A stretch of 64,000 nucleotides of DNA. Source: Utricularia gibba (Eukaryota; Streptophyta; Magnoliopsida; Lamiales; Lentibulariaceae). The notes beneath the pieces are model-generated. The model was not told the origin of the DNA. It made no database searches and worked only from the letters and a program-made list of their open reading frames with translations. Shown here in pieces: positions 49,229 to 62,700 of this stretch; the first letter of the stretch is position 1, and each line of letters opens with the position of its first letter. The DNA lies in contig NEEC01000012.1 in NCBI GenBank assembly GCA_002189035.1, positions 1,674,001 to 1,738,000 on the forward strand, written 5' to 3'. A program made the position numbers and the translations under genes.

Positions 49229-50385
49229 TGATAAACGAAAAATTGTGCAAGTCGTTAATTGCAAATTTTCCTATCAAATAAATTTATAACCTAACCCACA
49301 TTCAAGCATAAAACAATTATGAGCATAGTGATTAGGGTCGAACACGAAGAGCAGGTGCTTGCTATGTGAAAGTTGACGCACGAAACTAGTGTCACGTTGG
49401 TAAAATTGGTCTTAGCTAGGAGTAAGGCAGAACTAAAACGAAATACAGTAAATAAAAATAACAAGTTCTGGAGTTCGGTTGTTTCTGGAATGGAATGGGT
49501 GATGCCTTAGGACTCCTAGGGGATGTATGCTCATTAGTAAACAAACTCACACAAACCACAAATCATACAACTAACTCACAAGATCTAGGTCTACCCGGAT
49601 TCTTGTTTTTCCCCTAATCTTTGGTCTACCTCTAATTAGGGTTGTTAAGTTGGGTTTCACTACTTCCCCCTCCTGGATCTATCCTGGTTTGTTAAGGAAG
49701 TGGCGTGACTCATGGCTGTTTAGATCTAAAGGTTGATTAATATGTTTCTCCCCTTTTTACCTCAAGGCACCCCCCTAAGTACTTAGCCACTCATGCTTAA
49801 GGTAAATGAAAGTGGAAAAGAAAACATCACCCTCAGTGTGCTCATTTCAAAGTCAAATACCAGAAAGCAAACAAGCAAGTAATGTGAAGTGTCAACAAAA
49901 ACTGAAAAACGTCACTAGCTACTCTTAGTTAGGAGTAATGTTCTTCGAAGACAGAAAATAATCTTGAACTTCAGCTTCGTTCCTGTTTGTCTTCCTTCTT
50001 CTTCCTCCCCAGAAAATCTTCCCAGAAATTGTGTTCGTGAGTCTCCAAGGGGAGATCTGCTTCTCTCTCCACCTTTCCTCCCTTTTTGTCCAAAATCTCC
50101 ATTTTTCACCTCCTTGGACTTTGTCTGTACTCTTTTTCAGACTTCTTACACCTTCTCTGCCACCACACTGTTCATACTCGGCTCCTTGGGATTTGTGTTG
50201 CGACCCATACTGCATTGCTCGAAAGGAACTGTTAGAAGGTTGGGACTAAATCGAAAACTAAGACTAAAAGTGCACTCCTATGGTACTTATGTGCAAAAAT
50301 ATAGAAACTGGCAATTAAGCTTAATTTTTGTAGCATAAAATGAGTAAATTCCATGCATTGAGCCACTCAAAACTATGTGTTATCA
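49229..50385 (-). mobile_element. Solo LTR inserted in the Athila-like element's left LTR
   Basis: 1157 bp bounded by TGATAAACG and TGTTATCA, with a perfect 5-bp duplication TCAGT at 49224-49228 and 50386-50390. The other LTR has the empty site near 57507 (GATCAGCTAACC), which proves the insertion. Confidence 0.88.
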
Positions 50386-50390
50386 TCAGT

Positions 50391-51100
50391 TAACCGTGAA
50401 TCTTGAGTAAGAAGACTGTTACAGAAAGATTATAACATAGTCGCATGAAGACATATGGAACCTATTCGGATTCAAAGAAGAGATGAAGATAAACTAACGA
50501 AACAAGAGTTGAGAGTATCCCAACCCAGAAACAGAAGTTTCTAGCTGCGAATGGCCATACAAGCTCAAGAAAACGAAAACAGATTACATAGAGAAGTTAG
50601 AGGAAAATCCTCTAGAGAGAGAAATAAAAGTCTAAACTAAACTTGAATTGTATGCTGAACTGTCTGAACTGAATTAAATTTCAATGAAAGTCTGAGATTT
50701 TGTGTCCTTGTGGTTCTATTGGACTTGGGGTGACGTGTAAGAAAGTTTCTGTTCTGACATTGGTACGCTAATGATTTCGGCTATCAGGGACTCCCGTGTT
50801 CCGCACATCAAGGCTCATGATTAGGCATCTACAGTCTTTCGGAAATCAAGGAGATGTCAGATTGGGAAGATCCATTTTGTCGTCATCTGCAGTCCTCTTT
50901 CTCTTACTTCCTGCCACATGTGTGCCTCTAGAAAAATTTAAATAAAACTAGCAAAAATATTAGATAAAATACAAGATTTAGGATAATTATCCTAAACTAG
51001 ATAAAAACCTAAATCTCATATTATAGACTTCGAATTAGACATTTCTAATCACATTTAGACATAAAAAACCTATAAAATATTGAGAAAATGACACTTAATA
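50391..51100 (-). repeat. 3' LTR part of the Athila-like element
   Basis: Matches 57511-58221 throughout ('gaatcttgagtaag.aga.tgttacagaaaga', 'ccctaaactagataaaaac'). The element-start bases read TATTAAG here and TGTTAAG in the partner. Confidence 0.85.
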
Positions 51101-51115
51101 TATTCCCCCACATTT
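51101..51115 (-). other. Polypurine tract of the Athila-like element
   Basis: Minus-strand AAATGTGGGGGAATA directly abuts the LTR, where plus-strand DNA priming occurs in retrotransposons. Confidence 0.65.
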
Positions 51116-52189
51116 AAATCATGCTTGTCTTTATGAAAACAGATAAACAATCCATAGCTCTAATAGTACCTAACGCATGGTGCATGACTAAGGCAACCTA
51201 TTCCTATCTAACTACATGTACCACCTTCTATTTCTTTCCAGACTCTTCAAATCAATTTAAAGCATGCTACTCAAACAACACAATCGAGGAAGAGACAGTT
51301 CGGGATATTTACAAAAAGTTTGGGCCACAATGACTTACTCCTCTTTTTTTTTTTTTTTTTGAATAAGGACCCCGCTTTGGGGAAGAGATGTTTGGATTAC
51401 AAAACCTTATTTGTGGTTCATAAGGAAAGTTCGTGTCGTCCACGGTTTCACCAGATAATTCTTACCTTTGGCATCCATCTTTTTTTTTTTTTTTTTGAAG
51501 TGAGATATCACTAGGGTGCGAATGTACAACAAAAACATGAGAGCAATTCTAAAGAAGTCTCAACCCTAATGCATGTCATAAAAGCAAGAAATTCAGAGTA
51601 AGGAAAAATCTAGAAGGTTTCCTAGCAGCGAGATAAGTCTAAGCACCCTAATCATGAATCAGGCGCAAGGAATACCTATGCATGGATGTCATCTAACATA
51701 GGAAAGGAAACAAAATAAAAATAAAAATTAGGAAGCATTATATCGGCTAGACTCAAAAAATAAAAATGCGAACATAGGAAAGGAAACAAAATACGAAAAA
51801 TTGTCCAAATACTAAAGCAAGTAATTAGTTCGTTCGATAGAGAAGAACTCCTCCCACTTAATTCTGAGGATGTCCTCATCATCAAGCATGTTGGAAGGTA
51901 CCTTAGTGATGGCGTGGCATGGAGGTGAGCAGGGTGTCCAGTTTGGACGACAATGTGGTGATCTGGCACTGCATATCTTGAAGAGCCAGTAGGAGAATGC
52001 ATTTGTCCGGAGATGCAGGGGCAGTCGCCAGAGGAACTTCAGAGGTGTCACCGTATGGATCTACAATGGTTTGCGGCATGACAGTGATCTCACTCTTTGT
52101 TCCCGCTTGAACAAAGATGGAAGGGCCTCTAGCTTCCTTGAGTTAGCTGCACTGAAATAGATCAAAAAAGTCAAGGTATCTAAAGTGAG

Positions 52190-53100
52190 CATCTACCTTG
52201 GGTGTGTTGGCGGTGAGATCCAGTTGAGGTGCATCGCGAGCTTAGTGATGAGGGATGCGAATGGGAGCACTCGTTCGCTACGCGATGGTACACGATTCAT
52301 GTGCATGGCAATCCACCAGCCAATGTTGATCGGGATCTTCTTCATCATGGCCCAATGGAAGAACACCACCACCTTGGAGACCACACTGGTGCCTTAGCGA
52401 GTGGCAGAAAAGCATCCTCCAAGATACCTTTTTAAGACTAACAGCGCAACGGCCCTCAAGTGATGGGCCTTGAGTTTGGAACTAAGAAAGGCTGGTTCAC
52501 ACACATACATGGAACCATAAGCAGTATGAACATCAAATGAAGGGGGACAATCACAACATGATTGCAAATAATGAGCAGACGTAAGTTCATCGTCACACAC
52601 AAAACCAAGAGCGACATTAAAATTATTAACAAAAAGTTCAAAATCTTTCCCACCCAATCAAAAAGAAATGAGAGGTTTTGCAATGGGGTTCCCTTCCACA
52701 TCATCAAAAGCAAAAGTAGCATAAAACTCGAAAAACTAATTTTGGAAAAACAGGAAGTTCAACTTCTGAAAAACGATGCCATTCAGGTGAAAACTCAAAC
52801 ATTGGTTAATATCATGTGTCAAGTTCAGATGTGCTAACGTAGGAGCATGAAGATGGAAATCAAACAAAATACGGCGACTAATTGCAGCATTGAAAAGGGT
52901 TTGAGATTTCCTGTTGGGAAACTTGAAAGTGTCATGGAGTTGATTCCAAGCAGGAGATTCCAACAGACGATCTCGCCAGAACTTTTTTCGCCCACATTGT
53001 CCTTTGCCATGCTGCCTGCTCCCCGTCTTGGAACGTTAGTGGCCCTTTGCATTTCTGCAATCCATAAATCCACTTCAAAACCAATATTATCATCCTTACC
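52190..53100 (-). pseudogene. Plant-transposon-type ORF of the Athila-like element
   Basis: Broken minus-strand frames: WIAEMQRATNVP, WNQLHDTFKFPNRKSQ, then FWVGKDFELFVNNFNVALGF-like text, LKAHHLRAVALLVLKRYLGG, and KKIPINIGWWIAMHM with LPFASLITKLAMHLN. This pattern resembles the ORFs annotated as 'putative plant transposon protein' in Athila-type elements. Function unknown. 51116-52189 and 53101-53899 contain only short, unrecognised frames. Confidence 0.5.
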
Positions 53101-54420
53101 TTCCTCTTCTATACAGGGTGAGCATCTGCATTCAGCAGCTAGTCAGCTGGATGCCTCTTCCACTTCTATTTCTTATTCTTCCTCCTCCAAGTCGGAAATC
53201 TTCATCGGAGCTATCGATATGAGCCTTGGTTGCAACAGCGTCTTGCTCCAGTGTGTCATCTACAACAAGGTTAGGTGTGGTTTCTCTCTCCGAGGTTGTA
53301 GCTGGCAATTCTTTAGGTTCCTAAGGTTTCTCATTTTTCCATGGGAGGTACAAAAAAGAGGGAAGTTCGACTAAAGGGACTAGGGAAATCAGCGGAGAAA
53401 TCTCCCAGGATGAAGTTTCCAGTGGAGGCACAGACTCGTGTTTGTGAGGTCTCGGTTAGGTTGAAGCAGAACGCTGTCGGTTGCTCTGTGATGGACATTC
53501 AGTGGTGGCCTTGCGGCGTATAGCTGTGAGGTTCCCTTCATGGCTGTTTGTTGTGATGGGTCATAAGGTTGAGGAAGAAGGTAAAATGTGAATTTGTAGA
53601 AGTGGGTATAATGTCTTATGGGAGAGTGGAAATGTGGGTTAATGGTAGAAGTGGTGGTGTGAATGGGGAACTGGGAAGTTATGGTGAGAGAAGGGTTCCA
53701 AGGAGGGTAATCATGAAGGGAAGGGAAAGAAAATTAATCAGTGTCTCTCGATAATGATGCGTGGGATAGAGTGTAATCTCAACAAAATACCGGGAAACCT
53801 GCAATGTCAGACAAAAGTAAAAGAGGAAAGAGAAAATTAACTCACGAGTTGTCTCCCATGCAGAACCAATTTAAAGTCGTTGGCCGACTTGGTATGCTAC
53901 TAATGATCCTCAAGTAAGAGCAAACATGCCTCAAATGGAAAAACATGCATAACTTTATAAGCTCCTAGCCATTTCCATCCCACCTTTTCTAGAAAAGATT
54001 GCAAGTTCGTACTAAATAGGAAAACTAATGGAACAACTATAAAGTTTTGGATAGGCAACCTGTTACCATGAATATGTTTTACCAAATCCTTGTAGATGAA
54101 TTGGTTAGAGTTGGCATTAAGTGAGATTTTTTTCAGCTCATGCTCCAAACCAATTGGGTGAGTGAAAATGGTAGGGCTTACTTCGGTGATGTCAACTAAA
54201 ATCCATCCAATCCATGGTTTGTGCTCTTGGAACATTGCTCATGCATCATCGCATAGTGATCAGTATCAGTTTAACATCTGGAAATTGTATATATCTCATT
54301 GATCTGGTCAGGATGCTTCATGGTTTGGTCAAGATTGAACTCTAGCACCTGTCCATCGAATTGGAGACTGATCGTACCTGCTTGAACATCAATCTTTGTA
54401 CCTGCAGTAGCCAGGAATGG

Positions 54421-54987
54421 TCATCCCAAAATAATGGACTCTGAAACCTTAGGATTATCACTTTCCATGGGGATAACCAAAAAGTCTGTTGGGAAAACTA
54501 AATCATCAACATGGACAAATACATCTTCAATTCTACCATCTAGTATAATTTGTGATCTATCTGCTAGGTAACATACAACATTCTTCGGCTTAAGTTTACC
54601 TAACTTAGATGCAAGATACAAATAGAGAAATTTAGGCATAACATTAACCGAGGCACAAAGATCACACATAGCTACAGAAATCTTTGTGTTTCCAATGGTA
54701 ACGAGAATTGAAAACATACCAGAATCATTACACTTACATGGCATTCTCCTTTGAATGATGGCTGAAATGATTTCAGTGAAAGGAATCACTTCTTGCTCCA
54801 CATTTGCTTTCTTCTTTGGATCGCATAAGTCCTTCAGCAACTTGGCATACTTGGGGACCTGTTCAATCATATCAAGAAGAGGAATAGAAACATTAACCTT
54901 TTTCATCATTTCCATAAAAGTTTTCAATTCTTTCTTGTCCTTATTCCTTCTTCGAAGCCTCATCGAGAAGGGTGGCGATATGACCAA
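54421..54987 (-). pseudogene. Retropepsin (protease) region of the Athila-like element
   Basis: An open frame of 188 codons: KKVNVSIPLLDMIEQVPKYAK, CKCNDSGMFSILVTIGN, then the protease core AMCDLCASVNVMPKFLY and DDLVFPTDFLVIPME. The active-site triad expected as D-L/T-G reads D-L-C, so the Gly is lost. The gag-protease join lies to the right. Confidence 0.82.
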
Positions 54988-55049
54988 TGGCTTGGTCTGA
55001 GGAATCTTGCTTGCCTCCTTCTCCTAAACATCTTCGAATGGCTTTGGAA

Positions 55050-56660
55050 TATCATTGTTCTACATTGGTGAGCCATCTGAATTCTCAAAAATGATCTCTT
55101 CTTCGACATCAGAATCATTGTCTATGACCTCCAGATCCTTTTCTTCGGACCTGTAAACCTTTTTTGTGAACCATGGATAAGGGTCTATTGGGTCCGTTCC
55201 ACTTATCAGAGAAATGGCGTTGATGTGCTCCGGATTCTGCACTAGCTGTGATGGCAATCCTCCCTTTGTTTCCAAACGGTTCATTGCTTGCGCGAGCTAA
55301 GTAGTTTGGCCTTGTATACTTGTGATTTGGCCCTTCATGTCCTTCTGCTTCACATGCATCTTGAAGGCGCTTTCAGCTAGAGATTTGACCATGGCCTCTA
55401 AACTATGGTTTGGTTGATACAGAACCATGTGTTGTTCTAGAGGTCCATTTATGTACAATGGTTGAGGTGGTCCAGTGATAGTCTTATGAGGAATACCAGG
55501 TGGGTTCTCTAATGATGATGCTTGATCAGGGGGTGCTAACTATCTACAGCAAAAACCAGGATGGTCTCTTCGAGGCATCTGATAATTTCCATAGTTATAA
55601 GTCTCTCCTTGGTTTTGATAAAAAGCATTGACTTCTTCCACCGACATTTCATGAACTCTTGGTCCTGGATCAATGTGAGATGGCATAGAACTTGAGGTTC
55701 CTTAATATCCTTCTTTTTGTTGAAGCAAGGCTTGAAGCCAAAACTTCAACGTGTCACTCATTGCTGCAAGTTGAGCCAATACTTCTGAGTTGTCCATTCC
55801 ATAGACCACTTTCGTTGTTCCAATATTTCCATCAGGTGGTCTATAGGAGTTGTCATAACGATTGGCTGTGGAATAGGAATTAGCAGCCATTTGTTCAATG
55901 AGTCTCTAGGCATCAGCACTATGACGGTTCTCTAATAATGATCCATTACAAGCGGCATCCATTTGACCTCGTACCATAGGAGTCAATCCTTCATAGAAGT
56001 GTTGCAAGATCTAGCCTTCAATGAGTCCATGCTAAGGGTAGGAGTTGCAGATTCAGTTGAATCGATCATAGTACTCCTGCAAGTTTTCTCCGTCACTTTG
56101 CATCATGGTTGTTAAGGTTCTCCTTCCGGCTGAAACTCTTCCTAGTGGTGCATAGCGATCCAAGAAGTTTTGAACCATCTATTCCCATGTGGCGATAGAT
56201 GAAGAGGGAAGTCCATAAAGCCACTTAAAAGCTCGTTCGGTGAGATTGAAGGGAAACACTCTAAGCTTGACTTGATTCTCCATAGCTCCCTTGAGGTGCA
56301 TGGATGCACAAGCCGTGTGCAACTCACGTAGGTGACAATTGGGGTCGTCATTTCCCCTTCCAGCAAACTTCGGAAGGGTCTAGAATAAGTAAGGACGTAG
56401 CTCATAGTCTTCTTCTCCATCAAAGATGATGCATAAGGGGCAGTTTGAATGATTTGCAATGATTTCTTCCTTGATGATCCATAATGTTAGTCCACGATTA
56501 GCGGGAGGTAATATTGGAAAGTTTCCGTAAGGTTGTTCTCCCTGGGTTTCAAGCACTATGGGTACTCCGATGGGTATCTGTGCTGCCATGATGTCTCCAG
56601 TGGTTAAACAAGACGTCTGCTCTCTCTTTTTAGCAAGAAAGTTGTGTTCCATCTATTGGT
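55050..56660 (-). pseudogene. Gag of the Athila-like element, several stops
   Basis: From MEHNFLAKKREQ at 56652 the reading continues through stops: LPKFAGRGNDDPNCHL, LRVFPFNLTERAFKWLYGLP, TWEQMVQNFLDRYAPLGR (retrotransposon gag domain), then Gln/Pro-rich text and MNRLETKGGLPSQLVQNP to about 55060. Dead but well ordered. Confidence 0.82.
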
Positions 56661-56883
56661 CCAATGGATATAGAACTTCTCGATAAGACCTTAGGCTTGG
56701 ACGAACCCTTGATGGATCTGGTTGCATAAAAAAGAAAAAAAAACCAAGCAGAAATGGAAACAAGAAAAGAAACTACAAGGAAAAAAAAAAGAAAAAGAAG
56801 GAAGAAAAGGAAAAAGAAAAGAAAACAAAAAAATAGAAAAAGAAAAATGAAACTCACACAACATCAAACATAAAAAAATTTCA

Positions 56884-56907
56884 ACTCCCCGGCAACGGCA
56901 CCAAAAA
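56884..56907 (-). other. Primer-binding site of the Athila-like element
   Basis: Minus-strand TTTTTGGTGCCGTTGCCGG follows the LTR end; this is the widespread plant gypsy (Athila-type) primer motif with one change from TTTTTGGCGCCG. Confidence 0.8.
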
Positions 56908-56909
56908 TT

Positions 56910-58221
56910 TGATGCGTGTCGTTTTCACAATAAATTTTAATATTTTTAAAACTTGTAAAAAACAAAAGCGTAGTACAGGTGTCGAACGCAGGGAGTTGTT
57001 TTTTAGTGAATGGTGAGATTACACCAAATACAACTGTCACGATTTGTAAACAGTTTTGAAAATAAAGGTGCGAGAAACGTAAATAATAAGGCTTGAGTAA
57101 GGGAGTAATAGGGTTGTAAACAAATAAAGTGAATGTTCCTAGGTTTGAGATCCTATCCATCTATGTTCGTTGTGTCTTCACTCTTCTCTGATCTTCTCGA
57201 GTACTCATAGGAGTAAGGAATTGTCTACCCTCCCTTACACTCTCTTGTAAGAAGTGCGGGAATAGCCCGATGTTTCCCCTCCTTGGAAAAACGTGAAGAT
57301 AAGAGGTCCTTCCAGCGTACCCTCACGGCCAAATTGTGCGCACGTGCCCGAGTGTTACCAATGACCCAATGAGTCCAGATACAAGGTCACTATCTGTCCA
57401 TTGATCCTGAGATAAGGCCACAAACAAAACATTGTCTCCCTCCTGCCAAAAGGGCATCACTTGGGTCTCTCCACCTTGCTCCTCTCCAAAACTCACCTGT
57501 AGTGATCAGCTAACCATGAATCTTGAGTAAGGAGATTGTTACAGAAAGACTGTAATATAGTCGCGTGAAGACATACAGAACCCATTTGGATTCAAAGAAG
57601 AAATGAAGATAAACAAACGAAACATAGATCTAGGAGTATCACAACCCAGAAACAGAAGTTTCTAGCCGCCAACGGCCATACAAGTTAAAGAAAATAAAAG
57701 CAGATTCTAGAGAGAAGCTAGAGGAAAATTCTCTAGAGAGAGAAACAAAACTCTAAACTAAACTTGAATTGTATGCTGAACTATCTAAACTGAACTAAAC
57801 TTCAATGAAAGTCTAAGTATTTATGTTCCTGCGGTTCTGCTGGACTTGAGGTGACTTGCAAGGAAGTTTTTGTTCGGACATTGGTATGCTAATGATTTCG
57901 CCTGTCAGGGACTCCTGTGTTCCGCACGTCAAAGCTCATGATTAACCATCTGTAGTCTTCCAGAAATCAAGGAGATGTCAGATCGGGAAGATCTATTTTA
58001 TCACCATCTGCTACCCTCTTTCTCTCACTTCTTGCAACATGTGCGCCTTTAGATAAATTTAAATAAAACTAGGAAAAATATTAAATAAAATACAATATTT
58101 AGGATAATTACCCTAAACTAGATAAAAACATAAATATCATATTATAAACTCCTAATTAGACAGTTCTAATCACATTTAAAAATAAAAAACCTAAGAAATA
58201 GTGAGAAAATGACACTTAACA
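56910..58221 (-). repeat. 5' LTR of the Athila-like element
   Basis: 1312 bp, minus-strand TGTTAAGTGTC start and CGCATCA end. It sits directly against copia pol sequence on its right, so the element inserted into, or next to, a copia element. Confidence 0.78.
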
Positions 58222-59777
58222 CTGGCTTACGGTGAGACTAAGATGGGTTATCGGTTGTGGGATCCTGCAGTTGATAAGTTCATACGATCTCGTGATGTTT
58301 GTTTTCTAGAGGATCAAAACTGTTCACTTGGTGAGCTCCTAAATACGAGCTCATAAATTAGTCTTAATTTAGACTCTGCAAGACATGAAGCCTGCTCATC
58401 ACATCTTCAGGTAGATAGTCCTCATGTAGAGGCAACACCACAACAGCCGATACATCCCACAAAAAGTGCAGATGGCATTCATGCAATCACAACCACTCAA
58501 TCAAACATCTTCTAGGGGACTAATACCCAATTCTCAATATACATCTACTGGATTTATTTTGATCACTAAAGAGGAGGAACCCAAATCAGTAGATGAGGCA
58601 ATGCATACTTCAAACAAAGAACAATGGTTGGAGGAGTCACATGTATGAGCTTGCAGCATTACCGAAAGGCAGAAAACCATTATAATAAATGGATTTTCAA
58701 GCTAAAACGAAATCTAGATTGCATCGTGTAAAACAAGGCCAGAATTGTAGTGAAGGGGTTTAACCAAAAAGAGGGAATTGATAACCAAGAGATCTTCTCC
58801 CCTGTAGCCAAGATATTTTTGATCCATATTATCATGTCTTTTGCAGCAGATGGATGTCAAGAAAACATTCCTGCATGGACAGTTGGCAGAAGAAATTTTC
58901 ATGAAGCAAATACCATGATTCATTAAGCAAGGCCACGAATATCTGGTGTGCAGACTCAAATGTAGTTTATATGGGCTCAAACAAGCCTCTCGATAGTGGC
59001 ATCAGAAGTTCGATAGCTATATGATCAAGCTAGGTTATCAAAAGTATGATGCTGAGTCCTGCATTTATTTTTAGTATTTTGCAAGGGATATGGTGCTTCT
59101 AATATTTTATGTAAATGATATGTTATTAGTTAGTCCACAGTTGGCATTACTGACTCAGTTGAATGACCAACTTCCTGAGGTGTTTGAGATGAAGGACCTC
59201 AGAGATACCAAGAGGATTCTCGGAATTTATATTGTGCGAAATTGTCGAACAAGGACGCTCAATCTTATTCAAACATAGTATAAGCTGATGTTTACACCCA
59301 TGCACCTAGCTGTTAAACTCATTGGTATGGATGATTCTGAGGCAAAAAAACAAAGAGGAAAGTAAGCTGATTGCTCCATTGGGTGGAGGTGGTGTCACAT
59401 GGATGTCGTCTTTGAAACCCTGTGTGGCACTCTTGTCTATAGAAGTAGAGTATATGGCACTTAGTGAAGCAGGGAAGGAAGCAGTCTCGCTAGACCAATT
59501 TCTGTAGGAAGTGAATATCTTGACACTGTCACACAAGATGACAATCTTATGTAACAATTAGAGTGCCATAAATCTGAGCAAGCATGCTACATATCACTCT
59601 TGTACCAAACACATTGACATATGGCATCATTGGATTCATGAAGTATTGAAGGAGCACAAATTGAGCTCATTAAGGTCAGTACGGCTGATAGTATTGTAGA
59701 TATGATGACTAAAGCCTTAATGTCATCTCGGCATCAAATGTTGGTTCGAGAGGCAGGTCTCATCTTTAACTGTTGAT
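58222..59777 (+). mobile_element. Ty1/copia remnant I: integrase end, RT, RNase H
   Basis: In shifting frames: GYGETKMGYRLWDPAVDKF with IRSRDVCFLEDQ (integrase C-terminal part), EEPKSVDEAMHT, KARIVVKGFNQKEGID, FSPVAKIF, CRLKCSLYGLKQAS, VLLIFYVNDMLLVSP (catalytic box, D to N change in the Y-x-DD motif), then an RNase H end SIVDMMTKAL. It starts abruptly at the gypsy LTR and contains many stops. Confidence 0.8.
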
Positions 59778-62700
59778 TTTTCTAGCACACTTCCACCTAG
59801 GGAGCCATTGTAAGCAAATTGATCAGTGTGGTTGGCTGGTAGGCAAAATGTGCACGTCCACTCTGGACAATTGATTCAGCGGTTATTTCCTTGATGCATT
59901 AGAGGGTTCATCGAGGGATGCAGAAGTGCCCTCTGATGTATAAGTGTGTGTAGTGATGGAAGGGGTTTGGATGATTGAGAGCAAATTTTGTCTGCGTTAT
60001 GAGTGATCTCATTGGTGTTCTTGAATGGAAGGTAACCTACACTCCTGCCTTTGAATCCTAAATATGCTTCATGGAACAGAATGGATGTGACGATGTGATG
60101 CTGGTTCATGAAATCCATTTCACAGGAGTTAGTCTGGAATTTTAATTCAGCAAGAACTACTAAAGAATTGTGGTACACCATTGAGAAGCAACTAGGACAG
60201 ACGAATCTAGCTGTAGTGTACCACATCAAGCGGCAATTATACCACGATTCATACGAAACTATGACGGTTATAGAATATTGCTTGAAAATGAAGAACCTGT
60301 TGATCTACATGGAGGTATTGATGCCTACGAATCAATGCATAATTTGTAAGGACAACAAAACAACACAGATGACAAAGTTGGTGCAATTTCTTAATGAGCT
60401 GAAAAAATCAATTCACACTCATGGTTAATTACATTATCACCATGTGACCAGATGAGACTTACTACAAACTACATGGCTACCTAGACAAACATAAGAAGAA
60501 AAGGAACCAAGGGAAGGTAACTATGGCTAATATGATAGATACCAATATATCTGAATTTCTAGGGCAATACCTTAGTGAGACACATGATATGGAAGCTGCA
60601 CAAATTTAGAAGGATAACTCTTGGAAAATCATCCAGCAAGAACTAATAAAGCTTATAACAACACAAAAAATGAGGAAATCAAGTGAACAAGCCCAATATG
60701 TATTCAAGGACTTTTCGGGTCAATCCACCACCTTGAAGCAAGTTTTATTATTGATAAATTGTAGGCATTGTATTATAGATACCGAAGCTACTACCCATCT
60801 GTGTGTCAATAATGATTCCTTTATTAGCCTTACACTTCTGTCCAAACCAATTCCTATCCATTTTCCTGATGGCTCTTCCCAATTAGCCACATATAAGAGA
60901 TCTATACATTTTACTTCAGTTGTAAAATTCGAAGATACTCTTTTTGTCTCAACTTACTGCCTCCACTATTTTTTTTATTCACTCTAGTAAGGTCTTTGGA
61001 GTACGAATTCTCCAAAATGGACTCCATTTCTAGAATGGAAGTCCTTTTTGCCTCATGCCATTCAATTGTATAAACGTACTTTGGTATGAAATCTAGAGCA
61101 GCAAAATTACTTGATCAAATCTTCACATGTTTTTATGAATTACATAGCTATTTTTTTCTAGTCTTACTTATTCCCACAATTCTCATATGTTGTGGCATAA
61201 TTATTTAGGACATGTGTCAAACACTAGAGCCAAACATGTATGTGGCTTGCTCCACACTTGACTAGTGATCAACAAGCCCCACACTCTCTATTTCTCCTTC
61301 ATTTTGACAATGGGGACCATGCTCAACACTTACTATGACTAGCCAAAATTACTTCCTTATCATTGTTCATGACTTGTCGAAGGTGATGATAACACCGTTT
61401 TTATTGTATTTTTGTATGTCTTTTTAGGGTTTTATGTGGTAAAATATTGTTTCACATATGTAATTGTTTCCTTTCGTGCATTTAGTTCATAGTAATATTT
61501 TTGTTATGAAAATAGACTCAATTGGCTACAATTGAGCCGAAAACTCTAATATTTCTTTCTATTCTGTTTCAAAGTCTTGACAAGTTAAAAGGGACAAAAA
61601 AACTGTGGAGAAATGGCTTTTAGCCAAAAGTAACCGTACTCTGAAAAGATAAGATCTGGAGTAGAGATCTTCCTTCTAGAAACCCAAAGAAAAGACAAAG
61701 ATGCCCTTTTTTAAAGAGGAAAAGAGAAAAGTAAGGAAGAGAGAGAGGAGAGAGAAGAGTTAGGAATGTGAAGGGAGGAGAGCTATGGTTCCGACAACTC
61801 CAGCCAACTTCCAAATCTATGTTTCCACACCATATTTCCACCCAAAATTTGAAGATCCATCAGATCTACAACTTATAGCAACCACTTGACATTTTATTTT
61901 CACCTTTTTGCACTTCCATTTCTAACGTTGAACTTGTTCTCACATTTTTGTATGTTTTCTGCTTTCCTTGCATTATGATGCTTAGTTGTGGACGAGAAAC
62001 TTTCAGTGGATGTTATTTTAGCTAATGAATCTATTCCTGTTTGAATCCTTCAACTTTTAGTTCTTGAGTTCAACATGATTATTGTTCTCACAATCCTTTA
62101 CTCTGTATTTAGGTGTAATACAGAGTTAAGAGGAAGACAAGAGGAAGATTCTGCCTAAGGTAGTTTTATGCCTAAGGACTCTCTTGAATGACAAGAGGAA
62201 GATTCTGGTGTGGAACCTAATCAAATCACATCCACTTTATGGTTTCTATGCATTCACGTTATTTTATGTGCTCCTTCACCCCTGCAACTTGTTCACTTTA
62301 ATGTAAATGTAAAGGACTTCGAGAAATTGCAATCATTCCCTGTAGATTCGATTTTTGATTGTCACACTACATTAATTTCTGTGATTTATATAGGAGAATA
62401 GTTAGGTTTATAAATTTCTTTTGATATGTTGAACAAGCAAAACTGCTACATTTAGCATTCATTCTCAACATTCATTAGGTGACGTGGACATTTTTAATTC
62501 CTAGTAAAAGGGACTTATATATCATACTATGCTCATTTGTCACCAAAATGGAGAAACTCTTAGGTCACCTTATGAAATTCATTCAGACAGATAACGCACA
62601 AATTCAAAAATCATATTGTGAAATCTCATACTAATTTAGATGGCATATCCCAACAGTTTTCATGCCCATACACAACCCAAAAAAATGATAAGAGTCAAAC

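Larger units (their letters stand above)
49171..58221 (-). mobile_element. Athila-like Ty3/gypsy element, pol largely deleted
   Basis: 5' LTR on the right (56910-58221), primer site, gag, protease, a transposon-type ORF, polypurine tract, and a 3' LTR on the left (50391-51100 plus 49171-49228, split by a solo LTR). RT, RNase H and integrase were not found between protease and 53100, so it is non-autonomous. The LTRs look about 90 percent alike by eye. Confidence 0.82.

Noticed and set aside
52847-53374. 175-codon plus-strand ORF
   Set aside because: Lies opposite the transposon-type ORF of the minus-strand Athila-like element; no recognisable domain.
56630-56857. Phe/Leu-rich 75-codon ORF
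   Set aside because: Translation of an A/G-rich run (GAAAAAG) between the primer site and gag; not a membrane protein.
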